In this document: positions 1 through 9,186 of the stretch, piece after piece
Layout of the letters: every line of letters begins with the position of its first letter
How positions within the stretch are numbered: the stretch's first letter is position 1
Assembly (NCBI GenBank): GCA_903871875.1
Contig: CAIQIR010000106.1
Span: 1 to 64,000, forward strand
Direction: 5' to 3'
Source: an uncultured Schlesneria sp.
GTDB taxonomy: Bacteria; Planctomycetota; Planctomycetia; Planctomycetales; Planctomycetaceae
DNA length: 64,000 nt
The notes under the pieces: generated by a model
What the model was told of the DNA's origin: nothing
Database searches by the model: none
The model's input: only the letters and a program-made list of their open reading frames with translations
Made by a program: the position numbers and the translations under genes

Positions 1-342
1 CTTGAAATCCATACGAATCTTCCCGACACTCTGTTTTCACGGGTTTGCCTCCGTTCGTCCGTCGATCTCCTTTTGGCGAAGGGTTTACGCACGACGAGGC
101 ACCCGTGTTTGCTTATACCCAGTGAGAAATGCGGGCTAAGAATGTGGCCTGCGAGAAAAGAACAAGCCTCCTCTTCCGTAATCGGAAAAGGAGGCTTGTT
201 GATCGTCGGATTTTACGGAAGGGTTTCAACCCTTAGAAACGCGTTCCCTGAAATGCTCGCTATTGAGAGATCTTTGGACGTTTACTCAAAATCACCGGAG
301 CTTTCACGGGTTTCGCAAAATACCAAGTGACGGCAAACGGGC
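1..342. other. Intergenic region downstream of nuoD
   Basis: No credible gene is seen here. The only open frame (73-330, plus) runs straight through the hairpin at 161-200 and resembles no family I know. Apart from that hairpin I see nothing. Confidence 0.6.
161..200 (-). terminator. Strong hairpin terminator after nuoD
   Basis: Bases 161-172 and 189-200 are perfect 12-base inverted complements. After one mismatch, an inner 5-bp stem (174-178 with 183-187) closes a TAAT loop. On the minus strand the stem is followed by CTTTTCTC, a T-rich run. This suits a factor-independent terminator for the minus-strand nuo genes ending at 343. No T run follows on the plus strand. Confidence 0.7.
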
Positions 343-1596
343 TCACCGATCGATTTCACCCATCACAATGTCGAGCGAACCGACGATCGAGGGAATATCG
401 GCGATCAGCACGCCCTGACACAGCGGGCCGGTGACGGACAGGTTGCAGAAACACGAGCTTTTGGCTCGTGTTCGGAACGGTTCGGCATCGCCATCGCCCA
501 CGACGTAGAAGCCCATCGAACCTTTGGGGCATTCGGTTTCGAGGTACACTTCGTCGGTCGGCAGCTTCTGATTCATCTTGAACGGCAGGCGGTATTCCCC
601 CTTGCACGAAGGGTAGCGATCGAGTGCCTGACGCACGATTTCGATCGATTGGGCGACTTCCATCATGCGGACGAAGAAGCGGCACCAGTTGTCGCCCAGT
701 GCGACTTCTTGAGGAATACGACCGAATGCCGGGTCGGTAAATGGGGCGACCGGGATCTTGAAGTTGTAGCCTTTGTACATCCGGGTATAGATCGGTTCGC
801 CGTCGCGACGCAGATCGAAATCAACACCACTGCCTCGCAGGACGGGGCCCGTGCAGCCGTAGCTCATTGCCATCTCGGGCGACAAGATGCCCAAGCCGGC
901 GGTACGTTTGACGAAAATGGCGTTGCGAGTCAGAAGGGTGTGATATTCCTTGATGCGCGGTGTCATCCAATCGAGGAACATGCGCAGGGCGTCAATCCAA
1001 CTCAATTGCGTATTCGGATTGCGTTCGGTCAATTGGGCCAGACCGGGAGGAATAGTGATCTGATCTGGCAGATCGTGCGTCGCACCACCGATGGTGATAT
1101 AGCTGTAGGTCAGGCGGGCTCCACAAACTTCCTCGAACAGATCGAGAATGATTTCGCGTTCGCGGAAGGCATAAAGGAACGGGCTGAAGGTTCCGAGGTC
1201 GAGACCATACGCTCCCATGCCCACAAGGTGGCTGGCAATCCGGTTCAGTTCCGAGATGATCACGCGCAGTGTCACCGCTTTTTCGGGAACTTCCATCCCG
1301 ATCAGCTTTTCGACCGCGAGGCTGAACCCCAGGTTCATGTTCATCGCCGCCAGGTAATCCATGCGGTCTGTGTAGGGGATCCATTGGGGCGGGGAAAGAT
1401 TCTCGCCAATTTTTTCCGCACAGCGGTGCAGATAACCGATATGGGGCGTGACTTCGTGGACGATTTCGCCGTCGGTTCGCAGCAACAGTCGCAACACCCC
1501 GTGGGTGCTGGGATGCTGTGGGCCCATGTTGACCAACATCTCGTCGGTACGAACATCAAACTCAACGATACGCGGGTCTTCGAGTGTCAGGCTCAT
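343..1596 (-). CDS. nuoD: NADH-quinone oxidoreductase subunit D (49 kDa subunit)
   Basis: This is the complex I peripheral-arm subunit that, with NuoB, forms the quinone-binding cavity next to cluster N2. The product is about 417 residues, normal for the family. It starts with the typical NMGPQHPSTHGVLR segment and contains the HIGYLHRCAEK and GEYRLPFK segments; it ends with the usual SLDIVMGEIDR. I start it at ATG 1596, which has GGAAGA about 8 bases upstream, rather than at the in-frame TTG 1611. It is the last gene of a minus-strand nuo group, 163 bases after nuoC, and a strong hairpin follows it. The family assignment is certain; the start is inferred. Confidence 0.97.
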   Translation of the reverse strand: MSLTLEDPRIVEFDVRTDEMLVNMGPQHPSTHGVLRLLLRTDGEIVHEVTPHIGYLHRCAEKIGENLSPPQWIPYTDRMDYLAAMNMNLGFSLAVEKLIGMEVPEKAVTLRVIISELNRIASHLVGMGAYGLDLGTFSPFLYAFREREIILDLFEEVCGARLTYSYITIGGATHDLPDQITIPPGLAQLTERNPNTQLSWIDALRMFLDWMTPRIKEYHTLLTRNAIFVKRTAGLGILSPEMAMSYGCTGPVLRGSGVDFDLRRDGEPIYTRMYKGYNFKIPVAPFTDPAFGRIPQEVALGDNWCRFFVRMMEVAQSIEIVRQALDRYPSCKGEYRLPFKMNQKLPTDEVYLETECPKGSMGFYVVGDGDAEPFRTRAKSSCFCNLSVTGPLCQGVLIADIPSIVGSLDIVMGEIDR

Positions 1597-1759
1597 GGTT
1601 TGTTCTTCCAACTGGCGGTCTGTCCCGAGTTCTTACGGGGCCTTCGCTGGTCCAGGCATTCTTAATCGTATTGTGGTTGCACAGACCTTACTGTCTGTGA
1701 TTTTGAAAATCGGCCGCACGTCACCATTGTCGGGCTGACAATCAAACGTTGATCAAGAC

Positions 1760-2284
1760 TTATTTGCCTCGAACACCGTGGTATTCGAGCGGGAATTCGT
1801 AGTCTTTTCGCAGCGGATGGCCTTCCCAGTCTTCCGGGCAAAGAATCCGCCTGAGGTTCGGATGATTCGTGAATTCAATGCCGACCAGATCGTAGGCTTC
1901 GCGTTCGTGCCAGTCAGCGATGGCCCAGACATGGGCGACCGACGGAACTTCGGGCAGTTCTCCGGCGACGCCGCCTTTCCAGCGAGGCGTCTTCACCTTC
2001 AGTTTGCACCAATGTTTGAGCGAATAGCTGTAGAGATGGTAGACGACTTCGACATGTGGTTCACAAGGCGTCTTCTTCTTGGGATCGGTTTCCAGCCAGT
2101 CCGATCCGGTCAAATCATTCAGCGATTCAAACTTCAGATCTGGTTCGGTTCGCAGAAATTCAGCGACATCGGCGATCGCCGGTGCGGCGACTTCGATCCA
2201 GGGATCCTTCACGCCGGTCTTCAATTCGCGGATCGAGTCTCCGAATCGGGACACCAGGCGCTGATGAATGGCTTCGATATTCAT
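1760..2284 (-). CDS. nuoC: NADH-quinone oxidoreductase subunit C (30 kDa subunit)
   Basis: This is the complex I connecting-fragment subunit that packs against NuoD. The product is 174 residues. The C-terminal half has the family signature: the region around [12 protein letters not shown], then [22 protein letters not shown] and a closing segment ending YHGVRGK. The ATG at 2284 is preceded by GAGAAG. It lies 118 bases downstream of nuoA and 163 upstream of nuoD. In most bacteria nuoB stands between nuoA and nuoC; here that place holds only a short spacer. NuoC is a separate protein here, not fused to NuoD as in Escherichia coli. Confidence 0.96.
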   Translation of the reverse strand: MNIEAIHQRLVSRFGDSIRELKTGVKDPWIEVAAPAIADVAEFLRTEPDLKFESLNDLTGSDWLETDPKKKTPCEPHVEVVYHLYSYSLKHWCKLKVKTPRWKGGVAGELPEVPSVAHVWAIADWHEREAYDLVGIEFTNHPNLRRILCPEDWEGHPLRKDYEFPLEYHGVRGK

Positions 2285-2402
2285 TGTTCTTCTCGCGGCC
2301 TTGGAGAATGCATCTTGGAAGGTCCGTCGGCACGGCCTGTCGGATCATCGGTTTTGCGGGAAATGTGATGCGAAATGGACAGGTGCCCTGCTGGCACCGA
2401 AA

Positions 2403-2978
2403 TCAACCCGCCGTGGCACGGACAGGTTTTTGAGCCGACGATTGAGACAACGGCAGCGTCGTTCCACCGAGTCGCAATTTTTGTTCGGCCATCGAGCGGA
2501 CCCAATCCAGGTCGCCGCGTTTCCAGACGTAGGCGAAGCCGACCAGCAGCACGCCGAAGAAAGCGAGGACGTCGACAAAGCTGGTCCAACCCAAGGTCAG
2601 CGCGGTGGCCGCATCGATGGATGTCTCGTTGGTCAGCGATCCCGCGGGCAGGGTCAACAGTTGCTCGCTCAGATGGCGACGGGCTTCCGGCGACAGCGCG
2701 GTATCCGCGAGTTGCATGACGTTTCCGAAGACGGCGGCCCAGGGAAAGAAGAACACCACTTCGACGTCGAAAATGATGAACAGCAGCGCGACGACATAAA
2801 ATCGCAGGTCGAATTGAATGTAACTGGTGCCGATTGTCGGCTCGCCACACTCGTAAGTGGCATCTTTTTCCAGGCCAGGCAGGCGGGGCCGGACCAGTTT
2901 GCCGATCAGCAGCGGTGCCAGCAGAAATCCAATAGCGGAGATCGTGAAGACCAGGAAATGTCCGACAACTTCTGTCAT
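2403..2978 (-). CDS. nuoA: NADH-quinone oxidoreductase subunit A, enlarged
   Basis: This is a small membrane subunit of complex I. The product is 191 residues, against about 120-140 usually. TM1 (about residues 5-25) is followed by the conserved loop with YECGEP and the FDLRFYVVALLFIIFDVE segment of TM2. A polar insertion of about 40 residues (roughly 90-130) then precedes TM3 and the KRGDLDWVR motif, and a tail of about 25 residues follows. It starts 7 bases after the stop of the DUF2203 gene, so translation is probably coupled. The core is unmistakable; I know no role for the insertion. Confidence 0.95.
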   Translation of the reverse strand: MTEVVGHFLVFTISAIGFLLAPLLIGKLVRPRLPGLEKDATYECGEPTIGTSYIQFDLRFYVVALLFIIFDVEVVFFFPWAAVFGNVMQLADTALSPEARRHLSEQLLTLPAGSLTNETSIDAATALTLGWTSFVDVLAFFGVLLVGFAYVWKRGDLDWVRSMAEQKLRLGGTTLPLSQSSAQKPVRATAG

Positions 2979-2985
2979 GGCTGTG

Positions 2986-3450
2986 TCACTCTTTCTGCTT
3001 GACTTGACTGTCGCTGTCGGTGTCGTCGCCGGTTAGTTTTTCTCGGCCCTGGAATCCATCTTCGACGGTATGCCAGAAGTCCACGGACGGTTCACCCAGT
3101 TTCCAACACAGGCAAACTTCTTTGCCATTTCGCTTGGCGGGAAAATCGACCAGGCCCATGACCGGATCTTTGAACTCGACGCCCAGTTCCTGCAGTTCGT
3201 CGATGAACCCCTGCAGACGTTCGACGTCGCGTTCCAGATCTTGCCGAATCTGTTCGACTTCTTCCGAGTAGGGATCGCCAGGCCGGGGATCTTTCGGACG
3301 TCCACGTGTAATGCGTGTCAACCGTTCTTCACGGTCACGCACCTCGGGATACAATTCCACAATGTCCGTGACGATGGCACGGACCAGCGGTAATGTTTGA
3401 TTGGCCGAGGCTACAGAAAAATACTGCCGAGGGGCCAGTTTGGCACTCAT
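2986..3450 (-). CDS. DUF2203 family protein
   Basis: The product has 154 residues and matches DUF2203. It has an N-terminal helix of the SVASANQTLPLVRAI type, a charged helical middle (RDREERL and ERDVERLQGFIDELQELG), then VKDPVMGLVDFP-like, VCLCWKLGEP and FWHTVEDGFQGRE motifs that define the family. No signal peptide or membrane segment is seen, so it should be cytoplasmic. The biochemical role is not known. It sits inside the nuo cluster, 81 bases after nuoI and only 7 before nuoA, which suggests co-transcription and possibly a role in complex I assembly or regulation; that is inference only. Confidence 0.88.
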   Translation of the reverse strand: MSAKLAPRQYFSVASANQTLPLVRAIVTDIVELYPEVRDREERLTRITRGRPKDPRPGDPYSEEVEQIRQDLERDVERLQGFIDELQELGVEFKDPVMGLVDFPAKRNGKEVCLCWKLGEPSVDFWHTVEDGFQGREKLTGDDTDSDSQVKQKE

Positions 3451-3531
3451 AGTAGCTCCGCCCTTTTTTGGCTACCGCTCCGCAGTAGCGGAAATCTCAT
3501 CAACGTAAACAAAAAACAAAAATTCAAGACC

Positions 3532-4101
3532 TCATTCACCCGACGGCGTAAACTGGAAGGGGCTTTGTTCGCCCTTGACCCAAACGGGTTCATACAACAC
3601 CTTGGATTCTGCCACGGCGGTCGGATTCAAGGTCGCCTGACCCCAAGCCACTTCCAACGGCACCTTGGCGTAATCCACGATACACCCATCACGGCTGAAA
3701 CAACTGAGATCGTGATTTGATCCCATGAAAATACAATCGACGGGGCAAGGTTCGACGCACAATGCACAGAACATGCACTTCGTGTAGTCGATGGTGAACC
3801 CATTGACGCGGAATCCTTTGCCGACCGGGCTTTTTTCTTTCTCGATATAGATGCAATCCACCGGACAGGCGACCGCGCACTTTTCACAACCGATGCATGT
3901 CGTCAGATCGAACCGGTGGAATCCCCGATAACGGGCTTTCACCGGAACGGGAACTTCTGGATATTCGAAGACTTCGGTGAAGGTCCGACGACGGTACGTC
4001 CAAACCATTGTTCGCATCGTGACCCACATGCCCTGAAGCAAGGTCGACACGGCAACATAGACGTTGCGGCACCATTCGCGAAAATTCTGAAATGCCTGCA
4101 T
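3532..4101 (-). CDS. nuoI: NADH-quinone oxidoreductase subunit I (8Fe-8S ferredoxin-type)
   Basis: This is the complex I subunit that carries clusters N6a and N6b and passes electrons toward NuoB. In the 189-residue product two CxxCxxCxxxCP motifs are intact: Cys69, 72, 75, 79 and Cys109, 112, 115, 119. The N-terminal 30 residues are amphipathic, as expected for membrane-surface docking. The C-terminal tail of about 50 residues after the second motif is longer than in the shortest homologues. It is the first gene of the local nuo group; a candidate promoter lies about 100 bases upstream. It is unusual for nuoI to precede nuoA. Confidence 0.96.
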   Translation of the reverse strand: MQAFQNFREWCRNVYVAVSTLLQGMWVTMRTMVWTYRRRTFTEVFEYPEVPVPVKARYRGFHRFDLTTCIGCEKCAVACPVDCIYIEKEKSPVGKGFRVNGFTIDYTKCMFCALCVEPCPVDCIFMGSNHDLSCFSRDGCIVDYAKVPLEVAWGQATLNPTAVAESKVLYEPVWVKGEQSPFQFTPSGE

Positions 4102-4486
4102 GAAAGGTCTCGCTGAGTGAACGCCATGCGGGACGTTCGCCGTCGCGTCGATCGGAGAGCCCGAGCACGTCGCAAAGCCCCACCACGATGAAGACCGTTG
4201 AATTATAGGGTGCTAACCCCTCAACGCAAGCGACGTCAAACACCCTGTCCTCGCGATCTCTCACAAGTGAGAAGAGGATCGAGTCGCGGCCGACTTTTCG
4301 ACACCACTTACCCAGTTCACCCGGCCCACCGGACAGGCGGGCAAATCATCTCGCTGACGACCGGCTTGAGCCCACGCTTTGGCGAATGCCGCAGGTGCTT
4401 CGAAGAGGTTGGAATTGAAGACATCTTTGGCAGTTGGTCGGCACAAAATGGCCGCAAATCAGACTGCCGTCGGTGACCGAAAGGCG
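4102..4486. other. Intergenic region upstream of nuoI
   Basis: 385 bases between nuoI and the glycosyltransferase gene. It holds the candidate promoter at 4202-4229. A TTG-started minus frame at 4261-4446 (61 residues) has no clear ribosome-binding site and no family match I know, so I do not call it a gene. Confidence 0.5.
4202..4229 (-). promoter_or_regulatory. Candidate sigma-70 type promoter for the nuo group
   Basis: Read on the minus strand, TTGCGT (4229-4224) is separated by 16 bases from a consensus TATAAT (4207-4202), about 100 bases before the nuoI ATG. The -10 is perfect and the -35 matches at its first three bases. Planctomycete promoters are poorly defined, so this is a guess from the consensus. 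Confidence 0.4.
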
Positions 4487-5584
4487 TCATGCCACACGAT
4501 TCGATAGTCCATTCTTTTGCACCAACCGCTGCAGCGCCAACCAGGCACGTTCGACGTCCAGTTCCTTCAGGCAGGCAAGGTGCCCTTCGCCTCGATGCGG
4601 GCAGGTCTTGTGGTAACTGGCGGCGCACGCGACGGCAGTGGAGACCATTTCGTGTCGCTCGCCCGCTGGACCGGAACGAACGGCCGACGTGCAGGTGAAC
4701 AGGCCCATTGTCGGGGTGCCAAGGGCGGCAGCGAGATGCATCGGTCCCGAGTCGTTGCTGATCACGAAATCGACTTGTTTCAGCAGGACCGACAGCTGCT
4801 TTAATGTTGATTGTCCGGTCAAATTGACAACCCGCGCTGATCCGTTGACCCCGATCCGCTGGATCAAATCGCGTTCCACCAGTTCGGCGTCTGGACGTTC
4901 GGCCTTGCTGCCCAAAATCAGCACGCTGCCTGGCCAGGCTTGTTGGGCACGTGCCATCAATTCGGCGAACTTTGCCACCGGCCAGCGCTTGGTTTCCCAG
5001 CGAGCCCCGGGGTGCACTGCGAAAATCGGACGCGGCAGTCGATTCAATTGGTTTGCCACCCACGCGTGGTCTGCGTCGGAAGCCGCGACAAAAACTTCTC
5101 GCGACATGTCACCGAGTCCCAAGACGTCCGCCAGCTGCCAATAGCGAGCATGAGCGGGTCGCTGGCGAGCGGTGTCGGGAATTACGCAGTTCAAGGTGAA
5201 GCGAGATCCTTCTCGCGCCGTCTGCAGTCCCACGCGGACAGGCGCACCCGTGGCGGCCGTCATCACGCCGGTTCGCAGTAATCCCTGGAGATCGAATACC
5301 AAATCAAACCGGCGCTGTCGCAGTGTGCTGAGCAAACGAACCCAGGCTGACCAGCCGCCCCGTCGCTCGAAGGGAATTGATTCGTGAAGTGCCGGGTGAC
5401 CGTCGACCAGATCACGCAATTCGCGATTGATGACCCAGGAGATCGTCGCCTCAGGAAAACGACGTTTCAGCACGGGCAACAGCGGCAGCGTTTGCACGAC
5501 ATCTCCGAGGGCACTCGGTTTGATGAGACAAATCCGCTGTGGCTGAAGCTGATTGAGATCAGTGGCTGTACACCGCCGGAACAT
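4487..5584 (-). CDS. Glycosyltransferase family 9 (heptosyltransferase-like)
   Basis: The 365-residue product belongs to glycosyltransferase family 9, the ADP-heptose:LPS heptosyltransferase fold. The N-terminal motif ICLIKPSALGDVVQTLPLLP is the typical first beta strand and loop. The C-terminal half has FAVHPGARWETKRWP and ISNDSGPMHLAAALGTPTMGLF, which form the nucleotide-sugar site. No membrane segment is seen, so it should be cytoplasmic or peripheral. Members add heptose or a related sugar to the lipopolysaccharide core; the exact donor cannot be read from the sequence. It stands alone, 117 bases after the POT transporter and transcribed the same way. Confidence 0.88.
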   Translation of the reverse strand: MFRRCTATDLNQLQPQRICLIKPSALGDVVQTLPLLPVLKRRFPEATISWVINRELRDLVDGHPALHESIPFERRGGWSAWVRLLSTLRQRRFDLVFDLQGLLRTGVMTAATGAPVRVGLQTAREGSRFTLNCVIPDTARQRPAHARYWQLADVLGLGDMSREVFVAASDADHAWVANQLNRLPRPIFAVHPGARWETKRWPVAKFAELMARAQQAWPGSVLILGSKAERPDAELVERDLIQRIGVNGSARVVNLTGQSTLKQLSVLLKQVDFVISNDSGPMHLAAALGTPTMGLFTCTSAVRSGPAGERHEMVSTAVACAASYHKTCPHRGEGHLACLKELDVERAWLALQRLVQKNGLSNRVA

Positions 5585-5701
5585 CCGTTTTCCCGCGTCA
5601 TTGGTGAAGGAATAAGCGGGTCGATCTTAGTTCTGATACACGAAAACCAGCAAGGGGAAAGAAACGCTGTCATCAGATGACCCCATGCCGGCTGCACTGG
5701 G

Positions 5702-7063
5702 TCAGATCGCTGAGGCTGCCCCCGCTGACGATTCTGCGTCGCGATTCATGGTCAGCATGACGATTGTGGCACACAGGGCAAACAGACCGGACGCTCCGAA
5801 AAAGACCCCGGGCGAGAAGGAGAGCCCCGTTCCTGCGCCGTCCGTCAGCGAACCCCCGTAAAACTGAACCCAAAAGACATTGAAGAAATTGGCGAGGGTC
5901 GTTGTCAGCAGAAAACAGCCGGTCACAAAGCCTTTCATGCTGGCGGGTGCGGCGGAAAAGGCCAGATCCAACCCTGTTCCGTAAACCAGAATTTCGCCGA
6001 CCGTCAGCAGAATATAGGCCAAAACCAGCCAGGCGGGCGAAATCTTGGCATCGGCCGTCGCCAGAAATCCCGCGATCGTCATCACACCCGAGGCTGCCGT
6101 TCCGCAAATGAAACCCAACAGAATCTTCATCCGATCGGTGAACACCCGTGCCTCGGGATCAATCTTGGGAAACAACCAGCCGAACAGCGGCGCGAAGATC
6201 ATGACGCACAGTGGATTGAGAAACTGCAGTTGATCGGGTGCCAGCTTGAACGAGCCAGATCCCCAAGGAATTTCGAGATTAATATAGTCACGCGCAAAGA
6301 AGACCCAAATGCTGTCGTTGTGCTCGTAAGGAATCCAAAACAAGACCATCAATCCGAAGATCCCCAGCAACCGTCCCATGACGGCTCGACGTTCTTTTCG
6401 CTGTTCGGGGGTTGGAGTTTGGTAGGCGATCGATTCGGTCGCGTAGTGGCGTTTGCCCGACGCAAACACGGCCAGGGAGCCCACCATTAACCAGGCCGGA
6501 AATTGGAACGCGACGGCATAGCCGTAGTGGTCCCTGAGGTAGGGGAGTGACAATTGGGAAATGAGTGCCCCAACGTTGATCGCAAAGTAAAACCACAGGA
6601 AAGCGGACGAACGCAGTTGAGTCAGCCCGGGCCGCTGTTGGTCATAAGTTTCTCCCATCAGCGTTGAAATATTCGGCTTAATGACCCCGCTGCCGCCCGC
6701 GAGCAAGATCAGAGCGATCGCCGCCGCGATGGGGGTTTCGATTCCCAGGATGAAATGTCCCAGGACATAAGGGATCGAGAATCCGACGATGGTGCGATAC
6801 TTGCCGAAAAAGCGATCCGCCAGGTATCCGCCCAGTAGCGGCAGACCGTAGCAGGCCATTTTGAACCAGAAATAAGCGGCTCCGCCTGCGGCATCGGAGA
6901 AATGCAGCGCCGTGGTCAAATAGAGGGGAAGAATCGCCCGCATGCCGTAATACGAGGATCGTTCGGCGAATTCTCCCCAAAAGAAATAGCGAAAGGCAAC
7001 CGGATGTCCTTGTTCGACATATTCACCAGCGGCGTCGGAAGTCGGCGTGGATTGGGTTGTCAC
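5702..7063 (-). CDS. POT family proton-dependent oligopeptide transporter
   Basis: The 453-residue product is a major facilitator of the POT/PTR2 (SLC15) family, which imports di- and tripeptides with protons. The first helix carries the ERSSYYGMRAILPLYL motif (family signature E-x-x-x-Y-Y-G/S-M-R) and helix 5 the FYFAINVGALIS motif. About 12 hydrophobic segments span the protein. The start is GTG at 7063, with AAGGGGAG 5-6 bases upstream. It lies 56 bases after asnB, so the two may share a transcript. Substrate specificity is not visible. Confidence 0.9.
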   Translation of the reverse strand: MTTQSTPTSDAAGEYVEQGHPVAFRYFFWGEFAERSSYYGMRAILPLYLTTALHFSDAAGGAAYFWFKMACYGLPLLGGYLADRFFGKYRTIVGFSIPYVLGHFILGIETPIAAAIALILLAGGSGVIKPNISTLMGETYDQQRPGLTQLRSSAFLWFYFAINVGALISQLSLPYLRDHYGYAVAFQFPAWLMVGSLAVFASGKRHYATESIAYQTPTPEQRKERRAVMGRLLGIFGLMVLFWIPYEHNDSIWVFFARDYINLEIPWGSGSFKLAPDQLQFLNPLCVMIFAPLFGWLFPKIDPEARVFTDRMKILLGFICGTAASGVMTIAGFLATADAKISPAWLVLAYILLTVGEILVYGTGLDLAFSAAPASMKGFVTGCFLLTTTLANFFNVFWVQFYGGSLTDGAGTGLSFSPGVFFGASGLFALCATIVMLTMNRDAESSAGAASAI

Positions 7064-7119
7064 GAGCTCCCCTTAACTTTGAAATCGTACCAGCAAATCG
7101 TCTGCGGGTTCACTTAGTA

Positions 7120-9120
7120 TCACTTCGTGTCGTACTCCGCCAGCCATGCTTGAAACATCAACACGTCCCACAAATGAAAGTGCCAATTGGTCTTACCATC
7201 AAGATGTTCGGCCCACTTGCGTCGAATCGGTGCGGGGTGAAAAAATCCCTCGCGTTTCAAGCGATTTTCGTCGAGTAGATCTTCGGCCCAAGCTCGTAAC
7301 GGCCCGCGTAGCCAGGTGTCAATCGGAACTCCGAAGCCGACCTTCGGTCGTTCGAATAATTCTCGCGGGACATATCTCGCGAGCACGTCGCGAAGAATGC
7401 GCTTGCCGACGCCGTTTTGAACTTTGAATTCGTGCGGCAAGGTCCAGGCAAACTCGACGACGCGATGATCGAGCAGCGGTGTGCGTGCTTCGAGAGACAC
7501 GCCCATACTTGCCCGGTCGACCTTCGTCAAGATGTCGCCCGGCAGATAATTCAACGTATCGTAGGCTTGCCAGATTTGCTGATATTGGCCGGGTTTCGTT
7601 GGTGGATCATCCAGCCCGTGCATTAAATCCATGGCGGCCGATCGTGTATCAGAAATGGCCACGCCCAATTCCGCCGCATCTTCGGTTTGCCAATGAGACA
7701 GATTTCTCAGATAACGATAATGAGGGCCCCAGTCGCTGAAGAGGTCGGCGGCCACGGAAAATAATCGGGCGAATCGTCCGATTGGCCATCGACTTCCCCG
7801 TCTGGCCATCTCGGCGACGAGGCGTCGAACGGGGCCGGGCATGCAACGTGACAGAGCGGCCAGCCGTGACGTCGCACTCATGCGGCCGGTTTTGACCGCG
7901 CCGTGGAATGGAAAAAATCCTTCGAGCGCTTCGAAGTAACGGCGGTAACCACAGAACAGCTCGTCGCCGCCGTCGCCTGACAACGCGACGGTGACATGTT
8001 GCCGCGCGAGTTGACTGACCAAGTACGTCGGGATCTGGGACGAATCCGCAAAGGGTTCGTCAAACAGTTTCGGCAACAGCGGGATCACATCGCGAGCTGC
8101 TTTGGACGTCACGTACAGTTCGGTATGTTCGGTTTTCAGGTGATCCGCCACTCGTTTGGCAAAAGGGGCTTCGTTGAACGCCTCTTCATCAAAACCGATC
8201 GTGAAGGTTTTCACCGGTCGAGACGACTGCTTCTGCATCAGTGCGACGACCAACGACGAATCGATTCCTCCCGACAGAAACGCGCCCAGCGGTACGTCGG
8301 CCAGCATTCGACAACCGACCGCATCGGTCAGCAACTGGTCCAGGCGATCGACGGCTTGTTCGTAAGTTCCCCGGAAGGGAATGGTCATTCCCGTTTTCAT
8401 GACGGGACGAAAACTCCAAAAACGTTTTACGTCGGGAAACCGTTGGCCTGACCAGAATTCGTCATCGTCGAGGGGGACGACCGTCAGTGATCCCGGCAGT
8501 ACCGCTTTCACATCGCGATAAATTGAACCCGTGGGCAGATAAGAGTGCTTGAGAAACTCGCCAACCATTGCACGGTCGACCTTGGCTTCAAACGCGGGAT
8601 GCGCTCGCAGGGCCTTCGTTTCGGAGCCGAACAACACGATCGTGCCAGAATGCCAGAAGTAGAGCGGCTTTTTCCCCAAGCGGTCGCGACCCAATGTGAG
8701 GACACGTGTTTGAGTGTCCCACACGGCGAACGCGAACATGCCGATGCAACGTTGAATGGTTGTTTCGATCCCCCATTCGGCGAAACCTTCGATTAACGTT
8801 TCGGTGTCCGAGTGACCTCGAAACGGATGCCCCTTCGCGATCAGTTCGCTCCGCAGTTCTCGATGATTATAGATTTCGCCGTTGTAGGCCATCACAAATC
8901 GACCGCACGACGAGGTCATCGGCTGATGCCCGGCGGCGGAAAGATCGACGATACTCAATCGCTGGAAGCCCAATGCGATTCCCGTCGAGGGATCACACCA
9001 AGTGCCTCGATCATCGGGACCGCGATGGTGCAACGTGTCGGCCATCTGGCCGACCATCGTCAACATCTGTTCAGAACTCTGGTTCCGCGAAGCGTTCAAG
9101 AATCCGGTCAGACCGCACAT
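7120..9120 (-). CDS. asnB: Asparagine synthetase, glutamine-hydrolysing
   Basis: This enzyme makes asparagine from aspartate, ATP and glutamine-derived ammonia. The 666-residue product starts MCGLTGF, so Cys2 is the amidotransferase nucleophile once Met is removed. The N-terminal glutaminase domain covers about 1-220, including RLSIVDLSAAGHQPM and the YNGEIYNH region. The synthetase domain has its ATP-binding PP-loop SGGIDSS at about 283-289 and the ALSGDGGDELFCGY motif further on. Its length and features also occur in AsnB homologues placed in exopolysaccharide clusters, but no such cluster is seen around it, so a housekeeping role is likelier. Confidence 0.92.
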   Translation of the reverse strand: MCGLTGFLNASRNQSSEQMLTMVGQMADTLHHRGPDDRGTWCDPSTGIALGFQRLSIVDLSAAGHQPMTSSCGRFVMAYNGEIYNHRELRSELIAKGHPFRGHSDTETLIEGFAEWGIETTIQRCIGMFAFAVWDTQTRVLTLGRDRLGKKPLYFWHSGTIVLFGSETKALRAHPAFEAKVDRAMVGEFLKHSYLPTGSIYRDVKAVLPGSLTVVPLDDDEFWSGQRFPDVKRFWSFRPVMKTGMTIPFRGTYEQAVDRLDQLLTDAVGCRMLADVPLGAFLSGGIDSSLVVALMQKQSSRPVKTFTIGFDEEAFNEAPFAKRVADHLKTEHTELYVTSKAARDVIPLLPKLFDEPFADSSQIPTYLVSQLARQHVTVALSGDGGDELFCGYRRYFEALEGFFPFHGAVKTGRMSATSRLAALSRCMPGPVRRLVAEMARRGSRWPIGRFARLFSVAADLFSDWGPHYRYLRNLSHWQTEDAAELGVAISDTRSAAMDLMHGLDDPPTKPGQYQQIWQAYDTLNYLPGDILTKVDRASMGVSLEARTPLLDHRVVEFAWTLPHEFKVQNGVGKRILRDVLARYVPRELFERPKVGFGVPIDTWLRGPLRAWAEDLLDENRLKREGFFHPAPIRRKWAEHLDGKTNWHFHLWDVLMFQAWLAEYDTK

Positions 9121-9186
9121 GAATTAGCCAACGCGAGTGGATGAGGTAAAGCGATGACGCGCTAACGGACAGAAGGCAGCAGGCGG

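Noticed and set aside
73-330. Plus-strand 85-codon frame at the window start
   Set aside because: It crosses a strong terminator hairpin and lacks a ribosome-binding site and family match.
649-1665. Long plus-strand open frame of 338 codons opposite nuoD
   Set aside because: It lies fully antisense to a certain nuoD gene and its product has no family features; the open frame follows from nuoD codon bias.
4261-4446. Minus-strand 61-codon frame upstream of nuoI
   Set aside because: It starts with TTG, has a stop just upstream, no ribosome-binding site and no recognised product.
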